Source: Pseudoxanthomonas composti
GTDB taxonomy: Bacteria > Pseudomonadota > Gammaproteobacteria > Xanthomonadales > Xanthomonadaceae
Length of the DNA stretch: 64,000 nucleotides
NCBI RefSeq assembly: GCF_004122095.1
Contig: NZ_SAWZ01000001.1
Coordinates: forward strand, 62,001-126,000
Direction of reading: 5' to 3'
Of this stretch, positions 1-8,797 are shown piece by piece (position 1 is the first letter of the stretch; every line of letters starts with the position of its first letter). The notes beneath the pieces are model-generated. The model did no database searches. It was given only the letters and a program-made list of their open reading frames with translations, and was not told the DNA's origin. The position numbers were made by a program, and so were the translations under genes.

Positions 1-1620
1 GGCGATCCAGCCGAGCGACTGGCCGATGCCGCCCTGCTGTCCAACCGTTTGCGCACGCTGGAATCGCGCCGGGCCACGCGTGCGGCCGAAGACGCGGCGC
101 GGGTCGAGGCCGATCGACTGCGCGCCTCGCTTACCCGCACCCGGCTGCGGCGGCGCCAGTTCGCCATCGCCAGCGCTACCCTCGCCGTGGTCCTGTGCGT
201 GGTCGGCGTGGCATTGCTGCAGGTGCGCGAGGCCCAACAACGCGCGCGGCACGAGGCCGACGTGGCCGGCGCCGTCAATCGCTTCCTCACCGAAGACCTG
301 CTCGCCCAGGCCAATCCGCTGGTGTCCGGGCGCAGCGACGTGCAGGTGCGCGACCTGCTGGACTCGGCCGCGGACAGCGTGGGCGAGCGCTTTGCGAACC
401 AGCCGGCGACCGAGGCCTCGGTGCGCATGGCGCTGGGCAACGCGTACCTCAATCTCGGCGAATTCGGCAAGGCGCGCGCCCAGCTCGACGGCGCGCTACG
501 CCTGTCCGAGCGCGAGGGCGGCGAGGAGCGCATCGCCACCAGCGCACGCATGGATCTTGCCAAGCTGCTCACGCGCAGCGGCGATCACGCCGCCTCGCGC
601 GCCATGCTGGCGCCGCTGCTCGGACACGCCAATCCGCAGGTGCAGGCCAGGGCCGGCATGGAAACGGCCTTCGCGCAGATGCACGAAGGCGACCTGGACG
701 GCGCGCTGGCGCGACTGCAGGCATTGGTTCCGCGGGCGAGCACCTTGTTCGGCGAGGGCGCTTCGGAAACGCTGACCGCCACCGTCTACCAGGCCAGCGC
801 GCTACGCGAGCTCGGTCGGTACGACGAGGCCATCGCGCTCTATCGCAAGGCGCTGGCCGGACGCGAGGCGCTGCATGGCAAAGGCCACATCGCCACTCTG
901 GAGGCCATGCGCGGCCTGGGGGGCGCGCTGTTTCTGAAGGAAGCCCACGCGCAGGCGCTGCCGGTCCTGCGCGCCGCCCACACCTTGTCCAGCGACATCT
1001 ATGGCCCCCGCCACGACCATACGTTGAGCATCGCGTCGGACCTTGCGCTGGTCATGCAGGCACTGAAGGACTACGCAGGCGCCGAGAAGCTCATGTTGGC
1101 CACCCTCGAGGCGCGCGGTACCGACTACGGCCAGGCCTCCGGCGAGTACCGCAGCCTGCTCAACAACCTGGGCGTGCTCTATGGGGAAACCGGCGACCTG
1201 CAGCGCCAGTACGAGTACCTGCAGCGCAGTTGCCAGGCCGAGCATGCGGCGTCCGGCGCATCGCATCCGAACACGCTGATCTGCGACCACAACCTGGCGC
1301 GCGCACTGGTGGACTTGGCCCGCTACCCGGAGGCCGAGGCGCTGGAGCGCCGCACGCTAGAGCGCGCGCTGCCGGTGTTCGGTGCCGAGCATATGCTCAT
1401 GGGCGTAGCCGGTTACACGTATGCAGGCATCCTGGGCCACCTGGGCCGCAGCACCGAGTCCGAGGCGCGTTTCGCCGAAGCGATCGCCCTGCTCGACCGC
1501 GCCCTGGGCCCAGGCAACGAGCGCAGCGCCAAGGCCATCGCCCTGCGCGATGCCCTGCGCGCCGACCGCGCCGTGCCGGTGGTCGCGGCCCAGGGCAGGC
1601 TTGGGTCATCACAGCGATAA
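1..1620 (+). CDS. C-terminal part of a membrane-anchored TPR protein (5' end outside window)
   Basis: The frame is open from base 1, so the true start lies upstream; 539 residues are visible. A charged Arg/Ala-rich helix is followed by one membrane segment (about nt 160-225, FAIASATLAVVLCVVGVALL). The rest is a long helical region with tetratricopeptide-like repeats, for example ALGNAYLNLGEFGKARAQLD and YQASALRELGRYDEAIALYR. This build (cytoplasmic N-terminal domain, single membrane anchor, TPR tail) is typical of bacterial Ser/Thr protein kinases and CadC-like winged-helix regulators of this family of bacteria. The N-terminal domain that would decide between them is not in the window, so I do not assign a kinase activity. 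The TPR part is probably a protein-interaction platform. Confidence 0.8.
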   Translation, partial: GDPAERLADAALLSNRLRTLESRRATRAAEDAARVEADRLRASLTRTRLRRRQFAIASATLAVVLCVVGVALLQVREAQQRARHEADVAGAVNRFLTEDLLAQANPLVSGRSDVQVRDLLDSAADSVGERFANQPATEASVRMALGNAYLNLGEFGKARAQLDGALRLSEREGGEERIATSARMDLAKLLTRSGDHAASRAMLAPLLGHANPQVQARAGMETAFAQMHEGDLDGALARLQALVPRASTLFGEGASETLTATVYQASALRELGRYDEAIALYRKALAGREALHGKGHIATLEAMRGLGGALFLKEAHAQALPVLRAAHTLSSDIYGPRHDHTLSIASDLALVMQALKDYAGAEKLMLATLEARGTDYGQASGEYRSLLNNLGVLYGETGDLQRQYEYLQRSCQAEHAASGASHPNTLICDHNLARALVDLARYPEAEALERRTLERALPVFGAEHMLMGVAGYTYAGILGHLGRSTESEARFAEAIALLDRALGPGNERSAKAIALRDALRADRAVPVVAAQGRLGSSQR

Positions 1621-2120
1621 GGCGAGCGACCACTTCCGCTCCAGCAGGGACCGGGCGCGAAAGCATCCTAACAGCGCACACCTCACGCAGCTCCCATTGA
1701 CGGTCCTGACGGAGGCGGCGGGGCTTTGGAGCCTGTCGGCCGTGCGGCATCCGGCGCCACGCCGGCGGGCGCGCAGTGTCCATTCCTTCGGCGCCTGAAG
1801 CTGGATGCTTATTGCGCTGCGCCACCTTGCGCGAGAGCCCGGGCCGGGGACGGGGGCCTGAGTTCACCGATCCTTGGCAAGTGAGCGCGTTGGGCAGCGA
1901 CCCCTCGGTGCGCACACCGCGCATGCCTGACAGCAGGCATACCGCCGGCGTCTTCCCGAGCGTCTTCTTTCATCCGGGACCAAGGTCTGGCGCATGTGCG
2001 GCCATGTCGCGCCAACGCTGCGATCCGGCCACTATGAGAATCCCGAACGGTCCTGAAAGCATCCCACCCGGAAGTGTGCATTCCGTTAGATCGTGACCAA
2101 GCGCGGTCAATCGGTGTTCC
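1621..2120. other. Intergenic region, no gene recognised
   Basis: About 500 bases between the TPR protein and the 3' end of cdh. Open frames of 90-106 codons exist on both strands, but their translations are Arg/Pro/Ser-rich, match no family I know and lack a plausible ribosome binding site. Base composition is less biased than in the flanking genes. I see no strong hairpin with a T-run and no repeat element here. Confidence 0.5.
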
Positions 2121-2888
2121 CTAATGACGCTCGCGGTCGAGCACGCTGCAGCGGTGGTCCTGGATCTCCTCGCCCTCGCCGCGGTCGCCCCTGGTCTCGT
2201 CGGCGCGGCTCGAGAGCAACCAGAAGCCTTCCAGGCCCGGCCTGCCATAGCCCACCACCGCCAGGGAGCGGTGTCCCAGGCCCTTCCCGCCGACGGCCTG
2301 GCGAAGTGAGTGGAACGGATCCTGCTCCAGCGCGGCGCCCACCACGAAGTGCGCGCGATAGCGATGACCCTTGAAATGTGGCCGCACCGCTTTCCAGCCC
2401 GAGCGGAAGCGCTGCGGGTGCAAGGTGGCCAACCAGCGCTTGGCGTCCGGACTCAGGCAGTCGATGTGGATGTGAAGCTGATCCTGCGAGCGGGCGACGC
2501 TCGAGTTGATGGCCAAGCTGATGTGCTCGCGGGCGATGCCTTGCCCGGCTGCACCCTCCACGAAGCCACGCGCCGCCCAGGCCTGCGCGAAATAGTTCGG
2601 CAGCACGCCCCGGCCCAGGCGCGGATCCTCCATGCCGGGCACGCGGTCCAGCGGCACCAGCAGGTACTGGAAGTCCCCCTTCTTGTCCTTGAGGACAGCG
2701 CTGCGCATGGACTGGCGCGCATCGACGGCAACGCACGGGAAGACCGGCGCGTTCCCACGCGCTTGCCCGCAGGGTCCTTGCACGATGTTCCACAAGGCAT
2801 CGCGCGCGTGGACCTGGCCGACGACACCGAACGCCAGCAATGCCAGGCCAAGGAACGAGCTCGGCCTTGGCCATCCAGGCCGCGACAT
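2121..2888 (-). CDS. cdh: CDP-diacylglycerol diphosphatase (Cdh family)
   Basis: 255 residues, close to E. coli Cdh. The family hydrolyses CDP-diacylglycerol to phosphatidate and CMP at the inner membrane. The chosen start gives an N-terminal hydrophobic signal anchor (FLGLALLAFGVVGQVHA) before the conserved DALW start of the domain. The HIT-like motif QLHIHIDCL, the hallmark of this family, is near the middle. The start is 10 bases after the stop of the upstream S46 peptidase gene on the same strand, so the two are probably co-transcribed. The C-terminus ends in a polar tail (RGEGEEIQDHRCSVL) as in other family members. The S46 neighbour gives no obvious functional link, so the pairing may be positional only. 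Confidence 0.85.
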   Translation of the reverse strand: MSRPGWPRPSSFLGLALLAFGVVGQVHARDALWNIVQGPCGQARGNAPVFPCVAVDARQSMRSAVLKDKKGDFQYLLVPLDRVPGMEDPRLGRGVLPNYFAQAWAARGFVEGAAGQGIAREHISLAINSSVARSQDQLHIHIDCLSPDAKRWLATLHPQRFRSGWKAVRPHFKGHRYRAHFVVGAALEQDPFHSLRQAVGGKGLGHRSLAVVGYGRPGLEGFWLLSSRADETRGDRGEGEEIQDHRCSVLDRERH

Positions 2889-2898
2889 CGTGCGGTCC

Positions 2899-5055
2899 TT
2901 ACTGCTTGGCCACGCCCATCTCTTCGAGCAAGCGATCGGCATGATCGAGCTTGTCCATCACCCACAGCATGTAGCGCACATCGACCTGGATGGAGCGGTT
3001 GAGCTTGGGATTGAACAGCCAATCGCCACTCACCGACTCCCAGTTGCCGTCGAAGGCCAGTCCCACCAGCTCGGCGTTCTTGTCCAGCGCCGGCGAGCCG
3101 GAGTTGCCGCCGGTGATGTCAAGGTCCGCCAGGAAATTCACCGGCAGCGTGCGCTGCCTGGGCGAGGCATAGGTCCCGAAGTCGCGCGCGCCGATCGCCT
3201 TGAGCTCCGCCACGGGCGCGTTGAACGGCACCTTGCCGGTGGCCTTCTCGGCGATGCCCTCGGCGGTGGTGAACGGCTCGTAGTTCACCGCATCGCGCGG
3301 CGCCACGCCCTGCACATTGCCGTAGGTCACGCGCAGCGAGCTGTTGGCGTCCGGATACACCGGCAAGTGCTGGGAAGCCTTGAACGCCATCACCGCTTCC
3401 ATATAGCGCGGCCGAAGCACGGCCAGCGCGCCTTCGCGCGCCTTCTCGGCCTGCTCCAGGCGGAGCAGGTCGGGCTGCATGGCCTTGGCCAGGCGCATCA
3501 TGCTGTCGCCCTGCACCTCACCCTTGCCCTCGAAGTACGCCAGGCGCGTCTTTGCATCGCCCAGTCCGGTGCCGGCGTACAGCGAGGCCACCTTGTCGGC
3601 AATGGCTGCCGGCGTGCTGGCGCCCGCCAGCCAGGTGTCCAACGCCGCCAGCCGCTGCGCTTGCGGAAGCTTCACGTAGCGCGAGAGCGCGTAGGCCAGG
3701 AAGCGCTGGTCCACGCCCGGGTCGAAGCGTCGATCGAGCTGCATCAGGGCATCCTTGATGCGTCCTTCGTCGCGGGACTGGAAGCCGCTCTCGCGCTCGG
3801 CGTCCTGCTTGGTCCGCTCCAGGGCCAGGCGGTTCAGGCGAATGGCGCTGGAGAGCAGCGATGCGCGCTGCAGCAGGCTCATCGCCAGGTCGCGCTCACG
3901 GGTGGCCTGGGTGTCGGCAAGCTGCGCCTGCAGTGCTTGCAGGCTGCCGTCCAGGCGCTTGGCCTGGCCCGCCTTGCCGGACTTCAACCAGGCGGCAAGG
4001 GCTTGCTCCTGCCCGGTCTTGACCGCGACTGCATTTGCGCGGCGCAGTCCTTCGATCTGGCCCTGGAAATTCTTCAGGTAGTTGTTGAGGCTGGCGACCA
4101 GGTTGGCGTACTTGACCCCGACCTCAGGATTGGCCTTGGCCGCCTCGTCGATGATGGCCAGGTAGTCCTCATAGACCTGGATCTGCGTGGGGTACTGCCA
4201 GTCCACTGCGTTTTCCACTTCCTGCGCCAGGCGGTAGCGATTGGTGCGCCCGGGATAGCCGGTGACCATCACGAAGTCGCCTTCCTCCAGCCCCTTGGGA
4301 TTGACCTTCAGCACCTGCTTGGGCCGGTAGGGCACATTGGCCTTGTCGAAGCTCGCCGACTTGCCATCGGGCGAAACGTAGGCGCGCAGATAGCTGAAGT
4401 CGCCGGTGTGGCGCGGCCACATCCAGTTGTCGATGTCGCCGCCGAACTTGCCGATGGCCTCCGAGGGCGCGTACACCAGGCGCACGTCCTTGATTTCGAG
4501 CTGCTTGATCAGCTGGTAACTGAATCCACCGTGGAAGGTGTAGACATCGCAGCGGTAGCCCGGCGTCTCGCACGCCGCCACCAGCGCCTTCTTCGCTGAC
4601 TCGATGGCCTGCTGACGCGCTAGAGGCTCCATGCCATCGCTGAGCTTGTCGTTGACGAGCCCGGTGACATCGCGGATCTCCTCGGTCACGAACACGCGCA
4701 TGTCCGGCGAGCCCGGCAGTTCGTCCGCAAGGCTGGGCGCCAGGAAGCCCTGCTCGATCAGGTTCTTCCCGGCCGTCGAGTTGTACTGGAGCGCGCCATA
4801 CGCGCAATGGTGGTTGGTCACCACCAGGCCCTGGGGACTGACGAACGATGCGGTGCAGCCGCCCAGGCTGACGATGGCGCCCATCGGGTGCTCGGTCAGC
4901 TGCGAGAGCTTGGCCGGATGCAGCGCCAACCCATGCTGCTTCAGGTCCTTGGCGATGGTCGGCAGCTGCGCCGGCTGCCACATGCCCTCGACCGCCGTGG
5001 CCGAAAAGGCCCACCCCCCCACCACCAGCGCACAACTCCAAGCCAGCACACGCAT
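2899..5055 (-). CDS. S46 family dipeptidyl-peptidase (DPP7 / DAP BII type)
   Basis: 718 residues with a signal peptide (MRVLAWSCALVVGGWAFSAT), so exported, probably periplasmic. The S46 serine-peptidase landmarks are present: VVTNHHCAYGALQ with the catalytic His near residue 82, and TGGNSGSP with the catalytic Ser at about 652. S46 enzymes remove dipeptides from peptide N-termini. The residue 18 positions after the catalytic Ser sets S1 preference in the family: Gly in DPP7 and in Pseudoxanthomonas DAP BII, Arg in the acidic-specific DPP11. Here it is Gly (LAFDGN, about residue 670), which predicts preference for hydrophobic or neutral P1 residues. The start at 5055 was chosen because it begins the signal peptide and gives the family length; the frame stays open upstream without coding character. 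It is divergent from an M1 aminopeptidase gene. Confidence 0.93.
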   Translation of the reverse strand: MRVLAWSCALVVGGWAFSATAVEGMWQPAQLPTIAKDLKQHGLALHPAKLSQLTEHPMGAIVSLGGCTASFVSPQGLVVTNHHCAYGALQYNSTAGKNLIEQGFLAPSLADELPGSPDMRVFVTEEIRDVTGLVNDKLSDGMEPLARQQAIESAKKALVAACETPGYRCDVYTFHGGFSYQLIKQLEIKDVRLVYAPSEAIGKFGGDIDNWMWPRHTGDFSYLRAYVSPDGKSASFDKANVPYRPKQVLKVNPKGLEEGDFVMVTGYPGRTNRYRLAQEVENAVDWQYPTQIQVYEDYLAIIDEAAKANPEVGVKYANLVASLNNYLKNFQGQIEGLRRANAVAVKTGQEQALAAWLKSGKAGQAKRLDGSLQALQAQLADTQATRERDLAMSLLQRASLLSSAIRLNRLALERTKQDAERESGFQSRDEGRIKDALMQLDRRFDPGVDQRFLAYALSRYVKLPQAQRLAALDTWLAGASTPAAIADKVASLYAGTGLGDAKTRLAYFEGKGEVQGDSMMRLAKAMQPDLLRLEQAEKAREGALAVLRPRYMEAVMAFKASQHLPVYPDANSSLRVTYGNVQGVAPRDAVNYEPFTTAEGIAEKATGKVPFNAPVAELKAIGARDFGTYASPRQRTLPVNFLADLDITGGNSGSPALDKNAELVGLAFDGNWESVSGDWLFNPKLNRSIQVDVRYMLWVMDKLDHADRLLEEMGVAKQ

Positions 5056-5434
5056 AAGAGACCCGCACGAATTGTTATGATGTAACGATACCATGTCGTC
5101 AGCGCCCGCGCGTAGCTCCAGGGTCATGCTTGACCGGGGGACTGGCCGAGCGGGTGCCCGCCACAACGGCCGAGGAATGCCGGCAATCCTAGAGCTGCAT
5201 CGGCGCATCTTTCGCGTCCGTCGGTGCGCCGAGCGCTGCACCTCTCGCGATACGCATCGGCGACTGTGCGGCGGGCGATTGACCCGTGTTATAACATCTC
5301 GAATGGGGATGCTTTGCTGGACGCCAGCCGCGCGCGACTTTGCGCGTGCGTGGCGATGGTCGGCCTGCCGCTGCTGCATGCCAGTCCCCAGACTCCCCCC
5401 AACGCTCCTCCACCTGAGATCTGAAGGCCTTCCT
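5056..5434. other. Divergent promoter region between the S46 and M1 peptidase genes
   Basis: About 380 bases between two divergently transcribed exopeptidase genes. Both flanking frames stay open into it, but the translation is Arg/Cys-rich and not coding-like. AT-richer patches stand out: 5064-5096 next to the S46 start, and 5287-5298, which holds the 10-nt palindrome TGTTATAACA with a TATAAC -10-like core. These are the best candidates for promoter or operator sequence. I cannot assign -35 boxes with confidence. Confidence 0.4.
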
Positions 5435-7822
5435 TTGAGCAGGTTTCTCACGCCCAGCGCACTGCTTGCATTCGCACTGCTGAGCTTCGGCGCCCACGCC
5501 GACGCCATCCGCCAGACCAAGGCGCCCTTCGAGGACAAGTTTCGGCAGCTGGAGGGCGAGGACTGGCCAACGCCGACCGACTACCGCAATGCGTCGGGTG
5601 CGCCCGGCTATCGCTACTGGCAACAGAAGGTCGACTACGACATCCAGGTCAGGCTCGACGAGCCCACCAGGCAAGTCAGCGGCACGGAACGGATCGTCTA
5701 CCACAACAATTCGCCCGACAGCCTGCCCTATCTCTGGCTGCTCCTGGACCAGAACCGCTTCAAGCGCGATTCGCTGGACAACCTCAGCCGGACGGTCTCG
5801 GGCAGTTCGATCAGCCTGAATCAGGTGCGCAGGGCCAAGCGCTATCAGGAATGGGAAGGCGGCTTCACCATCGCCTCGGTCAAGGACGGCACGGGCAAGG
5901 CGCTGGCGTTTCATGTCGTGGACAGCCTGCTGCGGGTGGATCTGGCGCAGGCGGTGCCTGGCAACGGCGGGCGGACCGAGATCGAGATCGCCTGGTCTTT
6001 CCCGATGATCGAGAACAAGGTCATCGGCGGGCGCAGCGGCTATGAGTGCTTCACCCAGCAAGGGCAGGACGGCAACTGCATCTTCGAAGGCGCGCAATGG
6101 TTCCCGCGCCTGGCTGTCTACTCGGACTACGAGGGCTGGCACAACAAGGCCTTCCTGGGCTCGGGCGAGTTCACGCTGGAGTTCGGCGACTACAAGGTCG
6201 CGCTGACGGTGCCGGCAGATCACGTGGTGGCCTCGACCGGTGAACTGGCCAATGCCGAGCAGGTGCTTAGCGCGGCCCAGCGCGCGCGACTGTCGCAAGC
6301 CCGCAGCGCCAAGGAGCCGGTCTACGTGGTCACGCCAGCCGAGGCCGAAGCGGCCGAGCGCACGCGCGCGTCTGCGGAGAAGACCTGGGTCTTCCATGCG
6401 CGCAACGTGCGCGACTTCGCCTGGGCCTCCTCGCGCAAGTTCGCGTGGGATGCCCTCGGTGTTGCGCAGAACAGTGCGGAACAGCCGCTCGTCATGGCGA
6501 TGTCGTTCTATCCCAAGGAGGCACGCCCGCTTTGGGATGCCTACTCGACCAAGTCCATCGCGCACACGCTACGGGTGTATTCGGACTTCACCTTTCCCTA
6601 TCCCTACCCGACCGCGCAGTCGGTCAACGGGCCCGTCGGTGGCATGGAGTACCCCATGATCACCTTCAATGGGCCACGCCCGGTCAAGGACAAGAAGACC
6701 GGCAACCTGACCTACTCCGACCGCACCAAGTACGGGCTGATCGGCGTGGTCATCCATGAGGTCGGCCATCAGTACTTCCCGATGATCGTCAACTCCGACG
6801 AGCGTCAGTGGACCTGGATGGACGAGGGGCTCAACACCTTCCTGCAGTTCCAGGCCGAGAAGCGCTGGGACAGGGACTTCCCGTCCCGGCGCGGCGAACC
6901 CAAGGACATCGTCGAGTACATGGTCAGCCGCGACCAGGTGCCGCTGATGACCCAGTCCGACTCGCTCCTGCAGTTCGGGCCTAACGGCTACGCCAAGCCG
7001 GCCACCGCCCTGACCATCCTGCGCGAGACCGTCATGGGGCGCGAGCTGTTCGATCGCGCGTTTCGCGAGTACGCCAGGCGTTGGTACATGAAGCATCCCA
7101 CGCCCTACGACTTCTTCCGCACGATGGAGGAATCCTCCGGCGTGGACCTGGACTGGTTCTGGCGCGGATGGTTCTACAGCACCGATCATGTGGACATCGC
7201 GCTCGATGGCGTGCTGCGCTACCGCCTGGATGGCGGGGACGCAGAGGCGGAAGCCCGCTGGAACCGCGCCGAACGCGAGCGCGAGCCGGCCTCGCTGACG
7301 GCCACGCGCAACATCGGCAAGACCGTGGTCGAAACCGACCCTTCCACGCGCGACTACTACAACACCCACGACGAGTTCGGGCCCACCGCCGCGCAGAGGC
7401 GCAAGGCCAAGGCCGATGCCCAGGCGCTCGAGCCGGAGGAGCGCCTGGCGCGTGCCGCGAAGGACAGCTTCTACCGCTTCGACTTCCGCAACATCGGCGG
7501 TCTGGTCATGCCGGTGATCCTGAAGCTCGATTTCAGCGATGGGAGTACCGAGACCATCCGGATTCCTGCCGAGGTGTGGCGCAAGAACGCGCGCCAGGTG
7601 ACCTGGGAGTACGTGACCAGCAAGTCCATCCAACGCGCGGAGATCGATCCGTTATGGGAAACGGCGGACGCGGACCGTGCCAACAATGTCTTCGCCGGCG
7701 ACATCCAGACGCGCACGCTCAAGATCTCGGCACCGCCCGCTGATAGCGACCGCATGCGCGATGACGATCTGAAGGTCACGCCCGATTCGCTGCAGACCTA
7801 CCCTGCTCCTCACAAGGACTGA
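5435..7822 (+). CDS. M1 family zinc aminopeptidase, exported
   Basis: 795 residues from a TTG start that has GAAGG eight to ten bases upstream and begins a signal peptide (SRFLTPSALLAFALLSFGAHA). The M1 zinc site is complete: H441-E442-V-G-H445 and the third ligand E464 in WMDEGLNTF. GGMEYP, about 60 residues upstream, is the GAMEN-like exopeptidase motif that binds the substrate N-terminus. The long C-terminal region has beta-rich and helical segments. M1 enzymes trim N-terminal residues from peptides; with the divergent S46 dipeptidyl-peptidase it would make a periplasmic peptide-digestion pair. The DUF6702 gene follows after 5 bases and is likely co-transcribed. The start is inferred; ATG codons further upstream in this frame would add a low-quality extension. 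Confidence 0.92.
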   Translation: MSRFLTPSALLAFALLSFGAHADAIRQTKAPFEDKFRQLEGEDWPTPTDYRNASGAPGYRYWQQKVDYDIQVRLDEPTRQVSGTERIVYHNNSPDSLPYLWLLLDQNRFKRDSLDNLSRTVSGSSISLNQVRRAKRYQEWEGGFTIASVKDGTGKALAFHVVDSLLRVDLAQAVPGNGGRTEIEIAWSFPMIENKVIGGRSGYECFTQQGQDGNCIFEGAQWFPRLAVYSDYEGWHNKAFLGSGEFTLEFGDYKVALTVPADHVVASTGELANAEQVLSAAQRARLSQARSAKEPVYVVTPAEAEAAERTRASAEKTWVFHARNVRDFAWASSRKFAWDALGVAQNSAEQPLVMAMSFYPKEARPLWDAYSTKSIAHTLRVYSDFTFPYPYPTAQSVNGPVGGMEYPMITFNGPRPVKDKKTGNLTYSDRTKYGLIGVVIHEVGHQYFPMIVNSDERQWTWMDEGLNTFLQFQAEKRWDRDFPSRRGEPKDIVEYMVSRDQVPLMTQSDSLLQFGPNGYAKPATALTILRETVMGRELFDRAFREYARRWYMKHPTPYDFFRTMEESSGVDLDWFWRGWFYSTDHVDIALDGVLRYRLDGGDAEAEARWNRAEREREPASLTATRNIGKTVVETDPSTRDYYNTHDEFGPTAAQRRKAKADAQALEPEERLARAAKDSFYRFDFRNIGGLVMPVILKLDFSDGSTETIRIPAEVWRKNARQVTWEYVTSKSIQRAEIDPLWETADADRANNVFAGDIQTRTLKISAPPADSDRMRDDDLKVTPDSLQTYPAPHKD

Positions 7823-7827
7823 ATGCC

Positions 7828-8373
7828 ATGAAGCGACTGCGCCTGGCGCTTTTGTCCGCGGCCTGTCTCATGAGCGGGAGCGCGCTGGCCCACCGGGGCC
7901 ACGACACACTCAGCGTCGTGGAGATCGATGCGCGCAGGGGCGAAGTGGTGGTCACCCATTACCTCGCCGCCCATGACGTCGAACCAGGCGTCCTGCGCCA
8001 TGTGGCACCTGACGCGCAACCCAGCCTGGACGACGCCCAGGCGCTGGCGGCACTGACCGGCTATGTGGGAGAGAACTTCTCACTGCGTGACGACGGTGCC
8101 GAGATCGCCCTGAAGCCGGACGGCAACACGCTTGCCGGCGACAATATCGAGCTTCGCTATCGCGGGCACCTGCCCCATCCCCAGCAGTCCCTGCAAGTGC
8201 GCGCCAGCGTGTTCGCCGACATCTACCCGGAGATCAACAACCAGGTCAATGTGCGCCAGGACGGGGTGACCCGCACGCTGGTCTTTGGCGACGGCCCGGA
8301 ATGGCAACGCGTGCCCACCGATGACGTGCAGGCGGCAACGCACCATCGCCACACCGGCCACATGCATCGCTGA
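7828..8373 (+). CDS. DUF6702-family exported protein
   Basis: 181 residues with a signal peptide (MKRLRLALLSAACLMSGSALA) followed at once by the family's HRGHDTLSVVEI segment. A ribosome binding site AAGGA lies nine bases before the ATG and inside the end of the upstream M1 peptidase gene, which suggests translational coupling. The body reads as a beta-sandwich and the C-terminus is His-rich (HHRHTGHMHR), so metal binding is possible. I recognise the family from members next to M1 peptidases; its biochemical function is not established. Context suggests a role with the peptidase, for example in stability or metal supply, but this is inference only. Confidence 0.75.
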   Translation: MKRLRLALLSAACLMSGSALAHRGHDTLSVVEIDARRGEVVVTHYLAAHDVEPGVLRHVAPDAQPSLDDAQALAALTGYVGENFSLRDDGAEIALKPDGNTLAGDNIELRYRGHLPHPQQSLQVRASVFADIYPEINNQVNVRQDGVTRTLVFGDGPEWQRVPTDDVQAATHHRHTGHMHR

Positions 8374-8797
8374 TCCCTCACCTGCTGCGGCCGCTGCCTT
8401 GCGCGGCAAGGTGGCGCGAACGATGGGGCCGCACCGGTGCACGCCGCCGACTGCCCGCCTTGGCGAGCGTTCGGCCAGGGCCCGTCACGAGTCTGCGCAC
8501 AGGTTGAACCGCCTCGCACACCGGCGATCAGCGTCCGGGGCGGAATCGACAGTCCTGCACTCGGCGACGATCCTCCGGACATGGCGGTAAGGAAACAGCG
8601 CGACGACCGTCGTGGCGGCCAGGGCCACGGCTTAAACTGGCAGGCCTTCGATCGCCCCGCTCCCGACCTGCGCTTGCGGCGCAGGCATGAGCGCAATGCG
8701 CATCCTCTCGGTGCCGGGCCTGCGCGCGACATGGCGTGCAGGCGCCCGGGCCCGGCCCGATGCGCCCACACGGAAATTCTGTAAGTTTTTGAAATCC
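8374..8797. other. Intergenic region upstream of mutS, no gene recognised
   Basis: About 420 bases between the DUF6702 gene and mutS. Short open frames on both strands give Arg/Ser/Pro-rich translations of no recognisable family. The mutS frame is open upstream from 8687 but that stretch is not conserved MutS sequence. The AT-rich stretch at 8771-8796 just before the mutS ATG is the likeliest place for a promoter or leader; no clear -35/-10 pair is visible. Confidence 0.45.

Noticed and set aside
1776..2096. 106-codon frame after the TPR protein
   Set aside because: Pro/Ser/Arg-rich with no conserved pattern, poor start context and an equally long frame on the other strand.
5093..5434. Possible N-terminal extension of the M1 peptidase
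   Set aside because: Arg/Cys-rich, not peptidase-like, and it would bury the signal peptide that begins at the TTG at 5435.
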